Assembly (NCBI RefSeq): GCF_026672255.1
Contig: NZ_JAPOHA010000012.1
Location: 20,265-84,264 of the forward strand
Length of the DNA stretch: 64,000 nucleotides
Direction: 5' to 3'
DNA from: Caproiciproducens galactitolivorans
GTDB lineage: Bacteria > Bacillota > Clostridia > Oscillospirales > Acutalibacteraceae
Position numbers and translations under genes: made by a program. This document shows, one piece after another, positions 25,116 through 34,508 of this stretch. Every line of letters starts with the position of its first letter. Positions within the stretch are counted from its first letter, which is position 1. The notes below the pieces were generated by a model. That model had not been told where the DNA came from, did not search any database, and saw nothing but the letters and a program-made list of their open reading frames with translations.

Positions 25116-28100
25116 ATGCCGACAAAACTGCAAGCCTGCGAGCAGATCGCAGAGAAAACGGCGATGCAGATCACCGCCAGTCATGAAAGCTGGACGGACT
25201 TTCTGAAAACTGCCGCCCGGCTCTACAAATATCCTTACCATGAGCAACTCATGATCTATGCCCAGCGCCCCGATGCGACGGCCTGTGCCGGTTATGAGCT
25301 TTGGAACGAAAAAATGCGCCGGTATATCCGGCGCGGCAGTAGAGGTATTGCGCTCATCGACGCCTCCGGCGACAAGCCGAGAATCCGGTACGTCTTCGAT
25401 ATATCCGACACGGGAAGCCGGGACGATTCCCGCCGCCCGCTCCTTTGGGAGTACCATTCGGAAAATGAAAACGTGGTTACGGCGGCACTGGAACAGGAGT
25501 ATGAGGTTTCCGGCGAAAAAGGTCTTGCCGACCAGTTGGAGCAGATCGCCGGACAGTTGGCGAACGAATATTGGCAGGAGCATCAGTACGACATTCTTCA
25601 CATCGTTGACGGCAGCTTTTTAGAGGAATATGATGAGTTCAACATCGGAGCGCAGTTCCGAAGCGCCGCTGCCGTCAGCATCACCTACGCAGTTTTGTCC
25701 CGCTGCGGCCTAGAACCCGACGAATACTTTGAGCACGAGGATTTTCTGAGCATCTTCGATTTCAACACACCCGATACCGTTTCCGCTCTTGGCACGGCGG
25801 TCAGCGAACAGTCGGGACGGGTGCTGCGGCAGATTGAAGTCACCGTCAAGAATTATGAACGCGAACACCTCGCGGAAAGGAGCGCCACACATGGAGAACA
25901 ATTTAACTTACAGCCGGAACGGGGATTACCTGATTCCCGACCTGACAATCACGGAGCAGACGGAGAGCATCGGCAAATACGGGAGGATGCGCAAGGACTA
26001 CCTGAAAGAGCACCGTCCGGTCCTGTACAACAGCCTGCTGTTGTCGGAGAAACTGTACCCGCACCTGTTGGAGATCGAGCGGACGGCGACGGCGCGGCTG
26101 GAGCGCATGATGCCGGAACTGATGAAATCGGCGGGCGTGACGGAGAGCCTGAAAGCATCGGACCCGATGCGCTGGGTGGGCCTCATGAACGACCTGAAAA
26201 CGCAGGCCGAGGAAACGGTTCTAACGGAACTTATCTACAGCTAAGTTTCTTCCCGTCGGAAAAGGAGCAAATACAGCGGATTGATGAAGCGGAGAGCGAG
26301 AAGCCCTCCGCTTTTTCTGTACCCGTACCGCAGAAGCCGGAAAAGCGCGGTACGGCCCAAGCCGACATTGACGCCGCCCTTCAGGAGTGGAACGGCAGCA
26401 TCGAAAGCAAGCACGCCGTTGCCGAGTATATGCGGGAACATGCCCGCGACAAGGATACGGCGGCGTTTCTGCGCTCCGTGTACGGCGACGATCTCCCAGC
26501 CTTTCCCGTAACCGTGGGCCGCACATCGACGGATTTACCTTGGACGAAGGTGCAGCGGCGAATCGCCCAGCTCATCCGGGAGAATCGGTTTTACACACAG
26601 GAAGAACGGCCCGTGCCGCCCGATCTGAGCGGACAGCCGATCACACGCATTGGTGACACCATCACCATCGGAAACGGCGACGCTTCCCATGAAGTGGATA
26701 TAACGCTTTCCGACGAGCAGTGGGCGGCGTTACAGCGCGCGGTTCCCGACAGCACCGCCATTTCACTTCCCTACAAGGTGGGCGACACGGTATATCTGGA
26801 CAACAAGCCTTTTGAGATTACCGACATCGGCACTTCCGACGTTCAGCTCCGCGATCCGGCGCTTGCCTATCCCATTTTCCGTGCCGAGAGCCGGGAGAAC
26901 TTTGAACGCCTGCTGCGGCAGGATTCCCGGAACGGTCCCATTACGGAGTTTTTTCCTGCGGATTTGGGACACACGGACGCCGATCTGCGGGAGGCCCTAA
27001 CCTCCGGCCTGCTGGAACAGCGGGACAAGGAAAATATCGCGGAATATTTCCGCGAAAACGAGGGCAATACCCGCGTGGCCCAGCGCCTTTCCGAAACCTA
27101 CGCCGGTACTTCCGATACGATGGAACTGACCACCGGCGAGACGGCAGATTTTTTTGCCACTACAACGGGTTTCGAGATTGATATTCACGACAAGTACAAC
27201 AGCCGCCGGAGCGCCCGTTGGGATGAAATCTCTCCCATTCTCCGCGCTTTGTATCAGCGGGAGCAGGTTGGTTTTTCCCATGAGCCGGTCCTGCGGGAGC
27301 CTGCGAATCTGGATGGCAAGCCGTCCTATGAAAAAGGCGATCACGCGGTGCAGGATTACGGCGGGCATGAACTGTCCAGCACCGTGGGGTACGTCGGGGA
27401 AAAGGACGTGCGCATTGACACCGGCCCCTATTCGTGGAGCCATGAGGTGGTCAGCCGCGACGCCTTTGAAAGCGGCATCCGGCATGACGAACGAAACGCC
27501 GCCCTGTTTACACCGGAACAGTCCGCCGCCGAAAATTTCCGCATCACCGACGATCATTTGGGCGAGGGCGGCGCAAAAGCCAAGTACGGCTATAATATTG
27601 CGGCTATCCGCACCCTGAAAGCCATTGAGGCCGAGGGCCGCACGGCGACGCCGGACGAACAGCAAACCCTCTCTCGCTATGTCGGCTGGGGCGGCATCCC
27701 GCAGGCGTTCGACCCGGACAACGCCGCATGGTCGAAAGAATACGCGGAACTGGTCGGCGCGCTGACCGCCGAGGAATACGAAATGGCGCGGGCCTCCACC
27801 CTGAACGCCCATTACACCAGCCCCACGGTTATCAAGGCCATCTATGAAGCTGTGAAAAATCTCGGCTTTCAGACCGGCAACATTCTGGAACCGGCCTGCG
27901 GCGTCGGAAACTTTTTCGGCCTGATGCCGAAAAGTATGGCGGCGTCCCGGCTCTACGGCGTGGAGCTGGACAGCATCACGGGCCGAATCGCCAAACAGCT
28001 TTATCCCAACGCCAACATCACAGTGGCAGGCTTTGAAACCACCGACCGGAAAGACTTTTTCGACCTTGCCGTGGGCAACGTACCGTTCGGCAGCTACAAG

Positions 28101-31100
28101 GTTTCCGACCGGGCCTACGAAAAACTCGGTTTTCCGATTCATGATTACTTTTTCGCCAAAACGCTCGATCAGGTGAGACCGGGCGGCGTGATTGCGTTTG
28201 TCACCAGCCGCTACACGATGGATAAACAGTCGCCGGAGGTGCGGCGGTACATCGCGCAGCGCGCGGAATTGCTGGGGGCCATTCGGCTGCCAAGTAACGC
28301 TTTCAAGGCCAACGCCGGGACGGAAGTCACCACTGACATCCTCTTTCTCCAGAAGCGCGACCGGCCCATTGTCATCGAGCCGGATTGGGTGAATCTGGGC
28401 CAGACCGAGGACGGAATCCCCGTCAACAGTTATTTTGCCGATCATCCCGAAATGGTGCTGGGAACCATTCAATGGGACGATAAGATGCACGGCGATAAAA
28501 AGGAAACAACCTGTAAGCCGTTTCCCGATACCGATCTTTCCGAACAGCTCCACGAGGCGGTTTCCCACCTTCAGGGACAGATGGCCGAAGCGGAACTGCC
28601 GGATCTCGGTGAGAACGAGGAAATCGACGATTCCATCCCGGCAGATCCCGACGTAAAGAATTATTCCTACACGGTTGTGGACGGTAAAGTGTACTACCGG
28701 GAGAATTCCCGCATGGTGCGGCCGGAGCTGAACGAAACAGCCAAGGCCCGCGTCATGGGCATGGCGGAGCTGCGGGACTGTGTGCAAAAACTCATCGACC
28801 AGCAACTCGACGAATACGCCTCCGACACAGAAATCAAAAGAACACAAGCGGAGCTGAACCGGCTCTACGACGCTTTTTCCTCAAAATACGGCCTCATCAA
28901 CTCGCGCGGCAACAGTCTTGCGTTCGCGGAGGATTCCTCGTATTATCTGCTCTGCTCACTGGAAGTGATCGACGAGGACGGCAGGCTGGAGCGCAAGGCC
29001 GACATGTTTACCAAGCGCACCATCCGGCAGCGGAAAATCGTCACTTCCGTGGACACGGCGTCGGAAGCTCTCTCGCTCTCCATCGCGGAAAAGGCGCGGG
29101 TGGACATGGACTACATGGCATCCCTCACTGGCAAGTCGCCGGAGGCGCTGGCCGACGAGCTGCGGGGCGTCATTTTCCGCGACCTTGGTGAACAGGACCC
29201 GGCAAGCGTTCCGAAAGCCTTTTATAATCTGGAGAAAATTCCGTTCGTCACAGCAGACGAATACCTGTCCGGCAACGTGCGCCGCAAGCTGCAGCTGGCG
29301 AAAGCCATCGCGAAAATGCGACCAGACCTTGCCGAGAAAATCGCACCAAACATTGAGGCGCTGGAAGCCGCACAGCCGAAAGACCTCGACGCCTCGGAAA
29401 TCGAGGTGCGCCTCGGCGCGACGTGGATCGACAAAGGGTACATCCAGCAGTTCATGGAGGAACTGCTGAACCCGCCGTCCGGTGTGCGCGACGGCATCCG
29501 GGTAAACTATTCCTCGTTTACAGCAGAATGGTCTGTTTCCAATAAAAGCAGCGTCGGATACAACAACGTGGCGGCTTACGTCACCTACGGCACCGACCGC
29601 GCCAACGCCTACCGGATTCTGGAGGACAGCTTAAATCTCCGGGACACACGGATCTACGATACCGTGACCGACCCGGACGGCAAGGAGCGCCGCGTCCTCA
29701 ATTCCAAGGAAACCACTCTCGCCCAGCAGAAACAACAGGCCATCAAGGACGCTTTCCACGACTGGATTTGGCGTGATCCGGAACGACGCCAGACGCTGAC
29801 GAAGAAATATAACGAGCTGTTCAATTCCAGCCGCCCGCGTGAATACGACGGTCGGCATCTTGTATTCCCCGGCATGAATCCTGAAATCAAGCTGCGTGAG
29901 CATCAATTAAACGCCGTGGCGCACCAGCTTTACGGAGGGAACACCCTGCTGGCGCACGTCGTGGGCGCAGGCAAAACCTATGAAATGATCGCCGCCGCAA
30001 TGGAGGGTAAGCGGCTGGGACTGTGCCAGAAATCCCTGTTCGCCGTTCCGAATCACCTGACGGAGCAGTGGGCATCAGAGTTTCTGCGGCTGTATCCCTC
30101 GGCCAATATTCTCGTCACCACCAAAAAGGATTTTGAGAAACGCAACCGCAAAAAATTCTGCGCCCGGATCGCCACCGGCGATTACGACGCGATCATCATG
30201 GGACACAGCCAGTTCGAAAAAATCCCCGTCTCGCTGGAACGCCAGAAACGGCTGATTCAGGAACAGATCTGGGAGATTGAAAACGGGCTGGAAGAACTCA
30301 AAGACAGCGGCGCGGAGCAGTTTACCATTAAACAGTTGGAGCGTACCAAAAAGGGACTTGAGGCCCGGTTGAAGCGGCTCAACGACAATTCCCGTAAGGA
30401 TGATGTCGTCACCTTTGAACAGCTCGGCGTGGACCGTTTGTTCGTGGATGAAGCGCACAACTATAAAAATCTGTTCCTTTACACAAAAATGCGCAACGTG
30501 GCGGGCCTTTCCACTACCGACGCGCAGAAATCCAGCGACATGTTTCTGAAATGCCGGTATCTCGACGAGATCACGCACAGCCGGGGCGTCGTGTTCGCCA
30601 CCGGGACGCCGGTCAGTAATTCAATGACGGAATTGTATACGATGATGCGCTACCTCCAATATGAAACCCTGAAAGAGCGGAACCTCGTCCATTTTGACTG
30701 CTGGGCTTCGACGTTCGGGGAAACCGTGACGGCCATCGAACTGGCCCCAGAGGGGACCGGCTACCGGGCGCGGACGCGCTTTGCACGGTTCTACAATCTG
30801 CCGGAGTTGATGCTGCTGTTCAAGGAGGCGGCAGACATCAAGACCGCCGACCAGCTCAATCTTCCCACGCCGAAAGCCGTGTACCACAACGAAGTCGCGC
30901 AGCCCTCTGAAATCCAGAAAGAAATGGTGAAAAAACTCTCGGAGCGCGCCGCCGCCGTCCATTCCGGCAACATTGATCCGCATTTGGACAACATGCTCAA
31001 AATCACGTCGGATGGGCGCAAGCTCGGCCTCGATCAGCGTGTCATCAATCCCATGCTCCCCGACAATCCCGGCAGCAAGGTTAACATGTGTGTCAACAAC

Positions 31101-32510
31101 GTTTTCCGATTTTGGCACGACGGGCAGGACAAAAAGCTGACCCAACTTGTTTTCTGCGATATTTCCACTCCTAAAGGTCACGCCGCCGCCAAAGAAGAGC
31201 GGGCGGTGCGGGCCGGTGGAAAGCTCGCGGGCGGCACGGAGCTTCATGCTTTACAGGACGCCACGCCGGAGGCCAACGCACCAGAAGCGTTCAGCGTCTA
31301 CTCGGACATCCGCGACAAGCTCATCGCGCGGGGCGTCCCGGCCGGTGAGATCGCGTTCATCCACGACGCCGATACCGAAGTGAAGAAAAAGGAGTTGTTC
31401 GCAAAGGTGCGCGCCGGGCAGGTGCGCGTCCTCATAGGCAGCACAGCCAAAATGGGAGCCGGGATGAATGTGCAAGACCTCTTGATCGCCTCTCACGATC
31501 TCGACTGCCCTTGGCGTCCCGGTGATCTGGAACAGCGGTCCGGGCGTATCATCCGGCAGTACAACACCAACCCCGAAGGGCACATTTTCCGTTACGTCAC
31601 CGAAGGGACATTTGACAGCTATTTGTGGCAAACTGTGGAAAATAAGCAAAAATTTATTTCGCAGATCATGACCAGCAAAAGCCCCGTCCGCTCCTGCGAG
31701 GACATCGACGAAACGGCGCTTTCCTACGCCGAAATCAAGGCCCTGTGCGCCGGGGACGAGAGGATCAAGGAGAAGATGGACCTCGATATGGATGTGGCCA
31801 AGCTGAAACTCATGAAAGCGAATCATCAAAGCCAGCAGTTCCGGCTGGAGGATAATCTTCTCAAATATTTCCCGGAGGAAATTGAGCGGAACAAAGGGTT
31901 CATCAAAGGGCTGGAAACGGATATGGCGACGCTGGAAGCACACCCGCATCCGAAGGACGGATTTTCCGGGATGGTGGTGCGGGGCGATTCTCTCACCGAC
32001 AAGGACAACGCCGGAGCCGCCATTCTGGAAGCCTGCAAAGAGGTCAAGGGGCTGGAGCCGATGGAGATCGGCAGCTACCGGGGCTTTACCATGTCGCTGT
32101 CCGTGGAGGGGTTCGGACAGGATTTTATTCTCACCCTCAAAGGGCAAATGACACATCGCGTCACGCTGGGCAAGGACGCGCGCGGCAATCTGATCCGTAT
32201 CGACAACGCCCTTTCCGATATGCCCAAACGGTTGCAAAATGTTCACGCCCAGCTTGATAATCTTCATTCGCAAATGGATGCGGCAAAGGCCGAAATTGGC
32301 AAGTCGTTCCCGCAGGAAGCGGAGCTTGCGCAAAAGAGCGCCCGCCTCGCGGAGCTGAACGCCCTGCTGGACATCGACAGCCGCGCCCCCGCCCAGCGGC
32401 AGGCGTCGGAAGTTCTGGAAAAAAGCGAAAGGCCCTCCGTGCTGGAGGGCCTGAAAACGCCCTGCGTCTGCGGAACAGGCAGAAAACCAAAACATGAGTT
32501 GACCCGATGA
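25116..32510 (+). CDS. Giant LtrC-like protein: ArdC-like, N6-adenine methylase-like and SNF2/DEAH helicase domains
   Basis: 2464 residues, ATG 25116 with AAGGAG upstream. The N-terminal 250 residues resemble ArdC-type DNA-binding regions. A Gly/Asp/Arg-rich linker (about 262-370) is out-of-frame sequence over tnpV. A methylase-like domain starts with SRYVGWGGIPQAFD, has LEPACGVGNFF (near 924) and NVPFG (near 988) in place of the usual NPPY. A helicase core has VVGAGKT (near 1614), VDEAHN (near 1776) and a C-terminal domain with GSTAKMGAGMNVQ. Found in the transfer region of most Tn1549-like ICEs; it probably handles transferred DNA and may modify it. The altered NPPY makes methylation uncertain. 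Confidence 0.92.
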   Translation: MPTKLQACEQIAEKTAMQITASHESWTDFLKTAARLYKYPYHEQLMIYAQRPDATACAGYELWNEKMRRYIRRGSRGIALIDASGDKPRIRYVFDISDTGSRDDSRRPLLWEYHSENENVVTAALEQEYEVSGEKGLADQLEQIAGQLANEYWQEHQYDILHIVDGSFLEEYDEFNIGAQFRSAAAVSITYAVLSRCGLEPDEYFEHEDFLSIFDFNTPDTVSALGTAVSEQSGRVLRQIEVTVKNYEREHLAERSATHGEQFNLQPERGLPDSRPDNHGADGEHRQIREDAQGLPERAPSGPVQQPAVVGETVPAPVGDRADGDGAAGAHDAGTDEIGGRDGEPESIGPDALGGPHERPENAGRGNGSNGTYLQLSFFPSEKEQIQRIDEAESEKPSAFSVPVPQKPEKRGTAQADIDAALQEWNGSIESKHAVAEYMREHARDKDTAAFLRSVYGDDLPAFPVTVGRTSTDLPWTKVQRRIAQLIRENRFYTQEERPVPPDLSGQPITRIGDTITIGNGDASHEVDITLSDEQWAALQRAVPDSTAISLPYKVGDTVYLDNKPFEITDIGTSDVQLRDPALAYPIFRAESRENFERLLRQDSRNGPITEFFPADLGHTDADLREALTSGLLEQRDKENIAEYFRENEGNTRVAQRLSETYAGTSDTMELTTGETADFFATTTGFEIDIHDKYNSRRSARWDEISPILRALYQREQVGFSHEPVLREPANLDGKPSYEKGDHAVQDYGGHELSSTVGYVGEKDVRIDTGPYSWSHEVVSRDAFESGIRHDERNAALFTPEQSAAENFRITDDHLGEGGAKAKYGYNIAAIRTLKAIEAEGRTATPDEQQTLSRYVGWGGIPQAFDPDNAAWSKEYAELVGALTAEEYEMARASTLNAHYTSPTVIKAIYEAVKNLGFQTGNILEPACGVGNFFGLMPKSMAASRLYGVELDSITGRIAKQLYPNANITVAGFETTDRKDFFDLAVGNVPFGSYKVSDRAYEKLGFPIHDYFFAKTLDQVRPGGVIAFVTSRYTMDKQSPEVRRYIAQRAELLGAIRLPSNAFKANAGTEVTTDILFLQKRDRPIVIEPDWVNLGQTEDGIPVNSYFADHPEMVLGTIQWDDKMHGDKKETTCKPFPDTDLSEQLHEAVSHLQGQMAEAELPDLGENEEIDDSIPADPDVKNYSYTVVDGKVYYRENSRMVRPELNETAKARVMGMAELRDCVQKLIDQQLDEYASDTEIKRTQAELNRLYDAFSSKYGLINSRGNSLAFAEDSSYYLLCSLEVIDEDGRLERKADMFTKRTIRQRKIVTSVDTASEALSLSIAEKARVDMDYMASLTGKSPEALADELRGVIFRDLGEQDPASVPKAFYNLEKIPFVTADEYLSGNVRRKLQLAKAIAKMRPDLAEKIAPNIEALEAAQPKDLDASEIEVRLGATWIDKGYIQQFMEELLNPPSGVRDGIRVNYSSFTAEWSVSNKSSVGYNNVAAYVTYGTDRANAYRILEDSLNLRDTRIYDTVTDPDGKERRVLNSKETTLAQQKQQAIKDAFHDWIWRDPERRQTLTKKYNELFNSSRPREYDGRHLVFPGMNPEIKLREHQLNAVAHQLYGGNTLLAHVVGAGKTYEMIAAAMEGKRLGLCQKSLFAVPNHLTEQWASEFLRLYPSANILVTTKKDFEKRNRKKFCARIATGDYDAIIMGHSQFEKIPVSLERQKRLIQEQIWEIENGLEELKDSGAEQFTIKQLERTKKGLEARLKRLNDNSRKDDVVTFEQLGVDRLFVDEAHNYKNLFLYTKMRNVAGLSTTDAQKSSDMFLKCRYLDEITHSRGVVFATGTPVSNSMTELYTMMRYLQYETLKERNLVHFDCWASTFGETVTAIELAPEGTGYRARTRFARFYNLPELMLLFKEAADIKTADQLNLPTPKAVYHNEVAQPSEIQKEMVKKLSERAAAVHSGNIDPHLDNMLKITSDGRKLGLDQRVINPMLPDNPGSKVNMCVNNVFRFWHDGQDKKLTQLVFCDISTPKGHAAAKEERAVRAGGKLAGGTELHALQDATPEANAPEAFSVYSDIRDKLIARGVPAGEIAFIHDADTEVKKKELFAKVRAGQVRVLIGSTAKMGAGMNVQDLLIASHDLDCPWRPGDLEQRSGRIIRQYNTNPEGHIFRYVTEGTFDSYLWQTVENKQKFISQIMTSKSPVRSCEDIDETALSYAEIKALCAGDERIKEKMDLDMDVAKLKLMKANHQSQQFRLEDNLLKYFPEEIERNKGFIKGLETDMATLEAHPHPKDGFSGMVVRGDSLTDKDNAGAAILEACKEVKGLEPMEIGSYRGFTMSLSVEGFGQDFILTLKGQMTHRVTLGKDARGNLIRIDNALSDMPKRLQNVHAQLDNLHSQMDAAKAEIGKSFPQEAELAQKSARLAELNALLDIDSRAPAQRQASEVLEKSERPSVLEGLKTPCVCGTGRKPKHELTR
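25891..26244 (+). CDS. tnpV: TnpV, nested out of frame inside the giant gene
   Basis: 117 residues, ATG 25891 with AAAGGAG nine bases upstream, entirely within the giant gene but in the +1 frame. The sequence (NGDYLIPDLTI, RMRKDYLKEHRPVLYN, LLLSEKLYPHLLEIE, and WVGLMNDLKTQAEE) matches the TnpV family first named in Tn4451-type elements. The host frame over the same bases is low-complexity, which indicates that TnpV is the conserved reading and that the giant protein's linker is the by-product. Function of TnpV is not established. Confidence 0.85.
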   Translation: MENNLTYSRNGDYLIPDLTITEQTESIGKYGRMRKDYLKEHRPVLYNSLLLSEKLYPHLLEIERTATARLERMMPELMKSAGVTESLKASDPMRWVGLMNDLKTQAEETVLTELIYS

Positions 32511-32531
32511 AGGAACGGCTCCGGCACAGAA

Positions 32532-32792
32532 TTATTTTGTGTCGGAGCCGTCATTCTGCGTGGCTGCGGCCTTTGCCCTGCGTTTTTGTTTTTGCTCGGT
32601 TTTCTTCCGGCGTTTTTCATCTATCTCATGCAGCCAAACGCTGACCGGCGCTTTCCACGGTTCGCTTTTATTGGGGATGTTTTTGACAAGGCTGCGCGGA
32701 TTCAGGCCGAGCCTTTTCGTCAGTTCAATGTCCTCGTTATTCAGGCGGCATTTCTTTTTCGCGTCCTGCCACATCTGTTTACTGTATGCCAT
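32532..32792 (-). CDS. Small conserved ICE protein on the opposite strand
   Basis: 86 residues starting MAYSKQMWQDAKKKCRLN (ATG 32792; an in-frame GTG at 32798 is possible). It has a conserved GLNPRSLVKNIPNK motif, KAPVSVWLHEI, and a Lys/Arg-rich tail. I recognise it as a recurrent gene at this spot of related elements, usually antisense to the transfer operon. It faces the end of the giant gene, 21 bases away. A small DNA-binding role is only inference. Confidence 0.7.
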   Translation of the reverse strand: MAYSKQMWQDAKKKCRLNNEDIELTKRLGLNPRSLVKNIPNKSEPWKAPVSVWLHEIDEKRRKKTEQKQKRRAKAAATQNDGSDTK

Positions 32793-32856
32793 TCGCACAC
32801 CCCCATTTCCTCGTAAATTATATCATAAATCAGGACAAAGAATCAGGAGGTTAAAA

Positions 32857-33621
32857 ATGAATACTATACCTGTCTACAAATATCCGGCTACCTATGCCCG
32901 TGAGCATGATGAACTGGAGATTTACCGTGCGTCCCACAAGGCGAACATTGCCTGCCGGGATGCCATCGACGATGCTATCCGAGACAATTACCGCAATAAT
33001 TGTCTCGGCAGCGACAGCGCAAAACAGGTCATTGCCGAGTTTGGATTTGACCGCACTCTCTATGTGCTTGCGAACACTGTCCGCGAGAAAGATTGGGATG
33101 GGCGCATTGACCGCAGAAATAAGGATTGGGCGCGGACGATTCCTGTCTTTGACGATGAAAATGGCTTTGGGGATAATCGAAACCGGGAATTTATCGTAGA
33201 TAGAGCGCATCCCGGTCTGGTAGACCTTTTCATCAATCAGGCGCGGCGCGAATATTTGTTGACCCAGCCTCTGACCAAAGAGGACATTCAGTCGGAGGCC
33301 GTGCGGCTGCTCCGGCGTCTGCAATCCGAACGTGAGCCGAACAGTCCCAGCGGGACGCATTTCATGGCGCAGATTTCGCCGGATTTTCTGATCCGCGCTT
33401 CCACCAAAGATCAGGACCGGCTGTTCGCTATGCTGCCGTTCAAATCTCTGTCCTTTTCCGCACTCAAGGATCGGAAAGGGATTTTCGCGTTCATCCAAAA
33501 GGATGAAAACCGCGACCAGCCACTTCGTCAGCGCAGGCCGTCTGTGCGCAAAAAACTGCAAACAACACAGGCCGAGACAAAGTCGCCCGCCTCGTCCAAG
33601 GGCAAGGAAATGGAGCTGTGA
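32857..33621 (+). CDS. DUF3849-family protein
   Basis: 254 residues, ATG 32857 with AGGAGG six bases upstream. The first 125 residues match DUF3849 (IPVYKYPATYAREHDELE, then YRASHKANIACRDAI, and FDRTLYVLANTVREKDWDGR). The rest is a polar tail. This domain is often fused to or next to antirestriction genes in ICEs. The MobC gene starts one base after its stop, so it is in the mobilisation operon. Confidence 0.85.
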   Translation: MNTIPVYKYPATYAREHDELEIYRASHKANIACRDAIDDAIRDNYRNNCLGSDSAKQVIAEFGFDRTLYVLANTVREKDWDGRIDRRNKDWARTIPVFDDENGFGDNRNREFIVDRAHPGLVDLFINQARREYLLTQPLTKEDIQSEAVRLLRRLQSEREPNSPSGTHFMAQISPDFLIRASTKDQDRLFAMLPFKSLSFSALKDRKGIFAFIQKDENRDQPLRQRRPSVRKKLQTTQAETKSPASSKGKEMEL

Positions 33622-33622
33622 C

Positions 33623-33961
33623 ATGGCGAATCGCAACCGGCAAATCCAGCTCAAGTTTCGCGTTACCCCGCAGGAGCGCGAAATGATCGAACAGAAGATG
33701 GAGCAGCTCGGCACGAAAAATATGGCGGCGTATCTTCGTAAAATCTCCATCGACGGCTATATCATCAGGCTGGAGCTGCCGGAGCTGAAGGAGATGGTTT
33801 CCCTCCTGCGCCGGTCCAGCAACAATCTGAACCAGCTTACCAAGCGGGTGCATGAAACAGGGCGCGTTTACGACGCGGATTTGGAGGATATTGTCCAAAA
33901 TCAGGAACGGCTGTGGCAGGCGGCTACTGATATTCTCGCCATGCTTGCAAAATTGAAATAG
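33623..33961 (+). CDS. mobC: MobC-family relaxosome accessory protein
   Basis: 112 residues, ATG 33623. A ribbon-helix-helix-like start (QIQLKFRVTPQEREMIEQKM and GTKNMAAYLRK), then the MobC signature LRRSSNNLNQLTKRVHETG. These proteins bind oriT and help the relaxase open the strand. A GC hairpin with T run follows the stop. The relaxase is 2 kb downstream rather than directly adjacent because other genes lie between. Confidence 0.92.
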   Translation: MANRNRQIQLKFRVTPQEREMIEQKMEQLGTKNMAAYLRKISIDGYIIRLELPELKEMVSLLRRSSNNLNQLTKRVHETGRVYDADLEDIVQNQERLWQAATDILAMLAKLK

Positions 33962-33985
33962 GGGCGTATGCCCCGCTATTTTTTT
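33961..33985 (+). terminator. Terminator after mobC
   Basis: GGGGC-GTAT-GCCCC (33961-33974) followed by GCTATTTTTTT. Confidence 0.7.
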
Positions 33986-33994
33986 GCCGCATCC

Positions 33995-34022
33995 TTGCAA
34001 AAAACAGCATAGGCGTTATAGT
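33995..34022 (+). promoter_or_regulatory. Possible promoter of the CD1845 gene
   Basis: TTGCAA (33995-34000), 16 bases, TATAGT (34017-34022), lying between the mobC terminator and the next gene. Confidence 0.4.
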
Positions 34023-34053
34023 TGTATTAGAAATTGTAAAGGGGGCCGATTTT

Positions 34054-34344
34054 ATGAGGCTGATACTGAAAATACTCGTTGCTCCGGTCATTATGTCTCT
34101 GACCGTTTTCGTCTGGATATGCTCCGGTCTGCTGTACTGCTCGGCGTGGGTGTTCGGCCTTGCCGGAACGGTCCTCGGCATCTTCGGTGTGCTGGCACTG
34201 ATTACCCATCAGGTTACAAACGGGATCATCTTGCTGGTGATGGCGTTCCTCGTCAGCCCATTCGGAATTCCGATGGCGGCGGCATGGCTGATCGGCAAGA
34301 TACAGGATTTGCGGTACGCGATTCAGGACCGGGTGTTTGGGTAA
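34054..34344 (+). CDS. CD1845-family small membrane protein
   Basis: 96 residues with three hydrophobic helices (about 5-28, 33-50, 55-80) and a short basic tail (KIQDLRYAIQDRVFG). It matches the CD1845 family of C. difficile-type conjugative transposons, placed beside the relaxase. AAAGGGGG precedes the ATG. Function unknown; a terminator follows at 34428. Confidence 0.85.
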   Translation: MRLILKILVAPVIMSLTVFVWICSGLLYCSAWVFGLAGTVLGIFGVLALITHQVTNGIILLVMAFLVSPFGIPMAAAWLIGKIQDLRYAIQDRVFG

Positions 34345-34427
34345 AGATCAGTAAAGAGGGAAAAAAGACGTGAAGTTATTGCGGGCTTACTTGCCCATGC
34401 AACTCTGTTATGCAAAAAGGATATGAA

Positions 34428-34461
34428 ACGAGGCACCCATTCGAGTGGTGCCTCGTTTTTT
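34428..34461. terminator. Terminator between CD1845 and the TauE gene
   Basis: ACGAGGCACC (34428-34437) pairs with GGTGCCTCGT (34447-34456), followed by T residues. It lies between convergent genes; the plus-strand T run is the better one. Confidence 0.85.
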
Positions 34462-34508
34462 CACCTATGAGTTTGTCACATATATACCCGCACAGTTTGA
34501 TATCCAGC

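Noticed and set aside
26997..28847. Open frame of 616 codons on the minus strand
   Set aside because: It lies opposite the conserved methylase part of the giant gene, has no ribosome site and reads as low-quality His/Val/Phe-rich sequence; it is a shadow of GC-rich codon use.
31251..32495. Open frame of 414 codons on the minus strand
   Set aside because: Shadow of the helicase C-terminal region; no family features.
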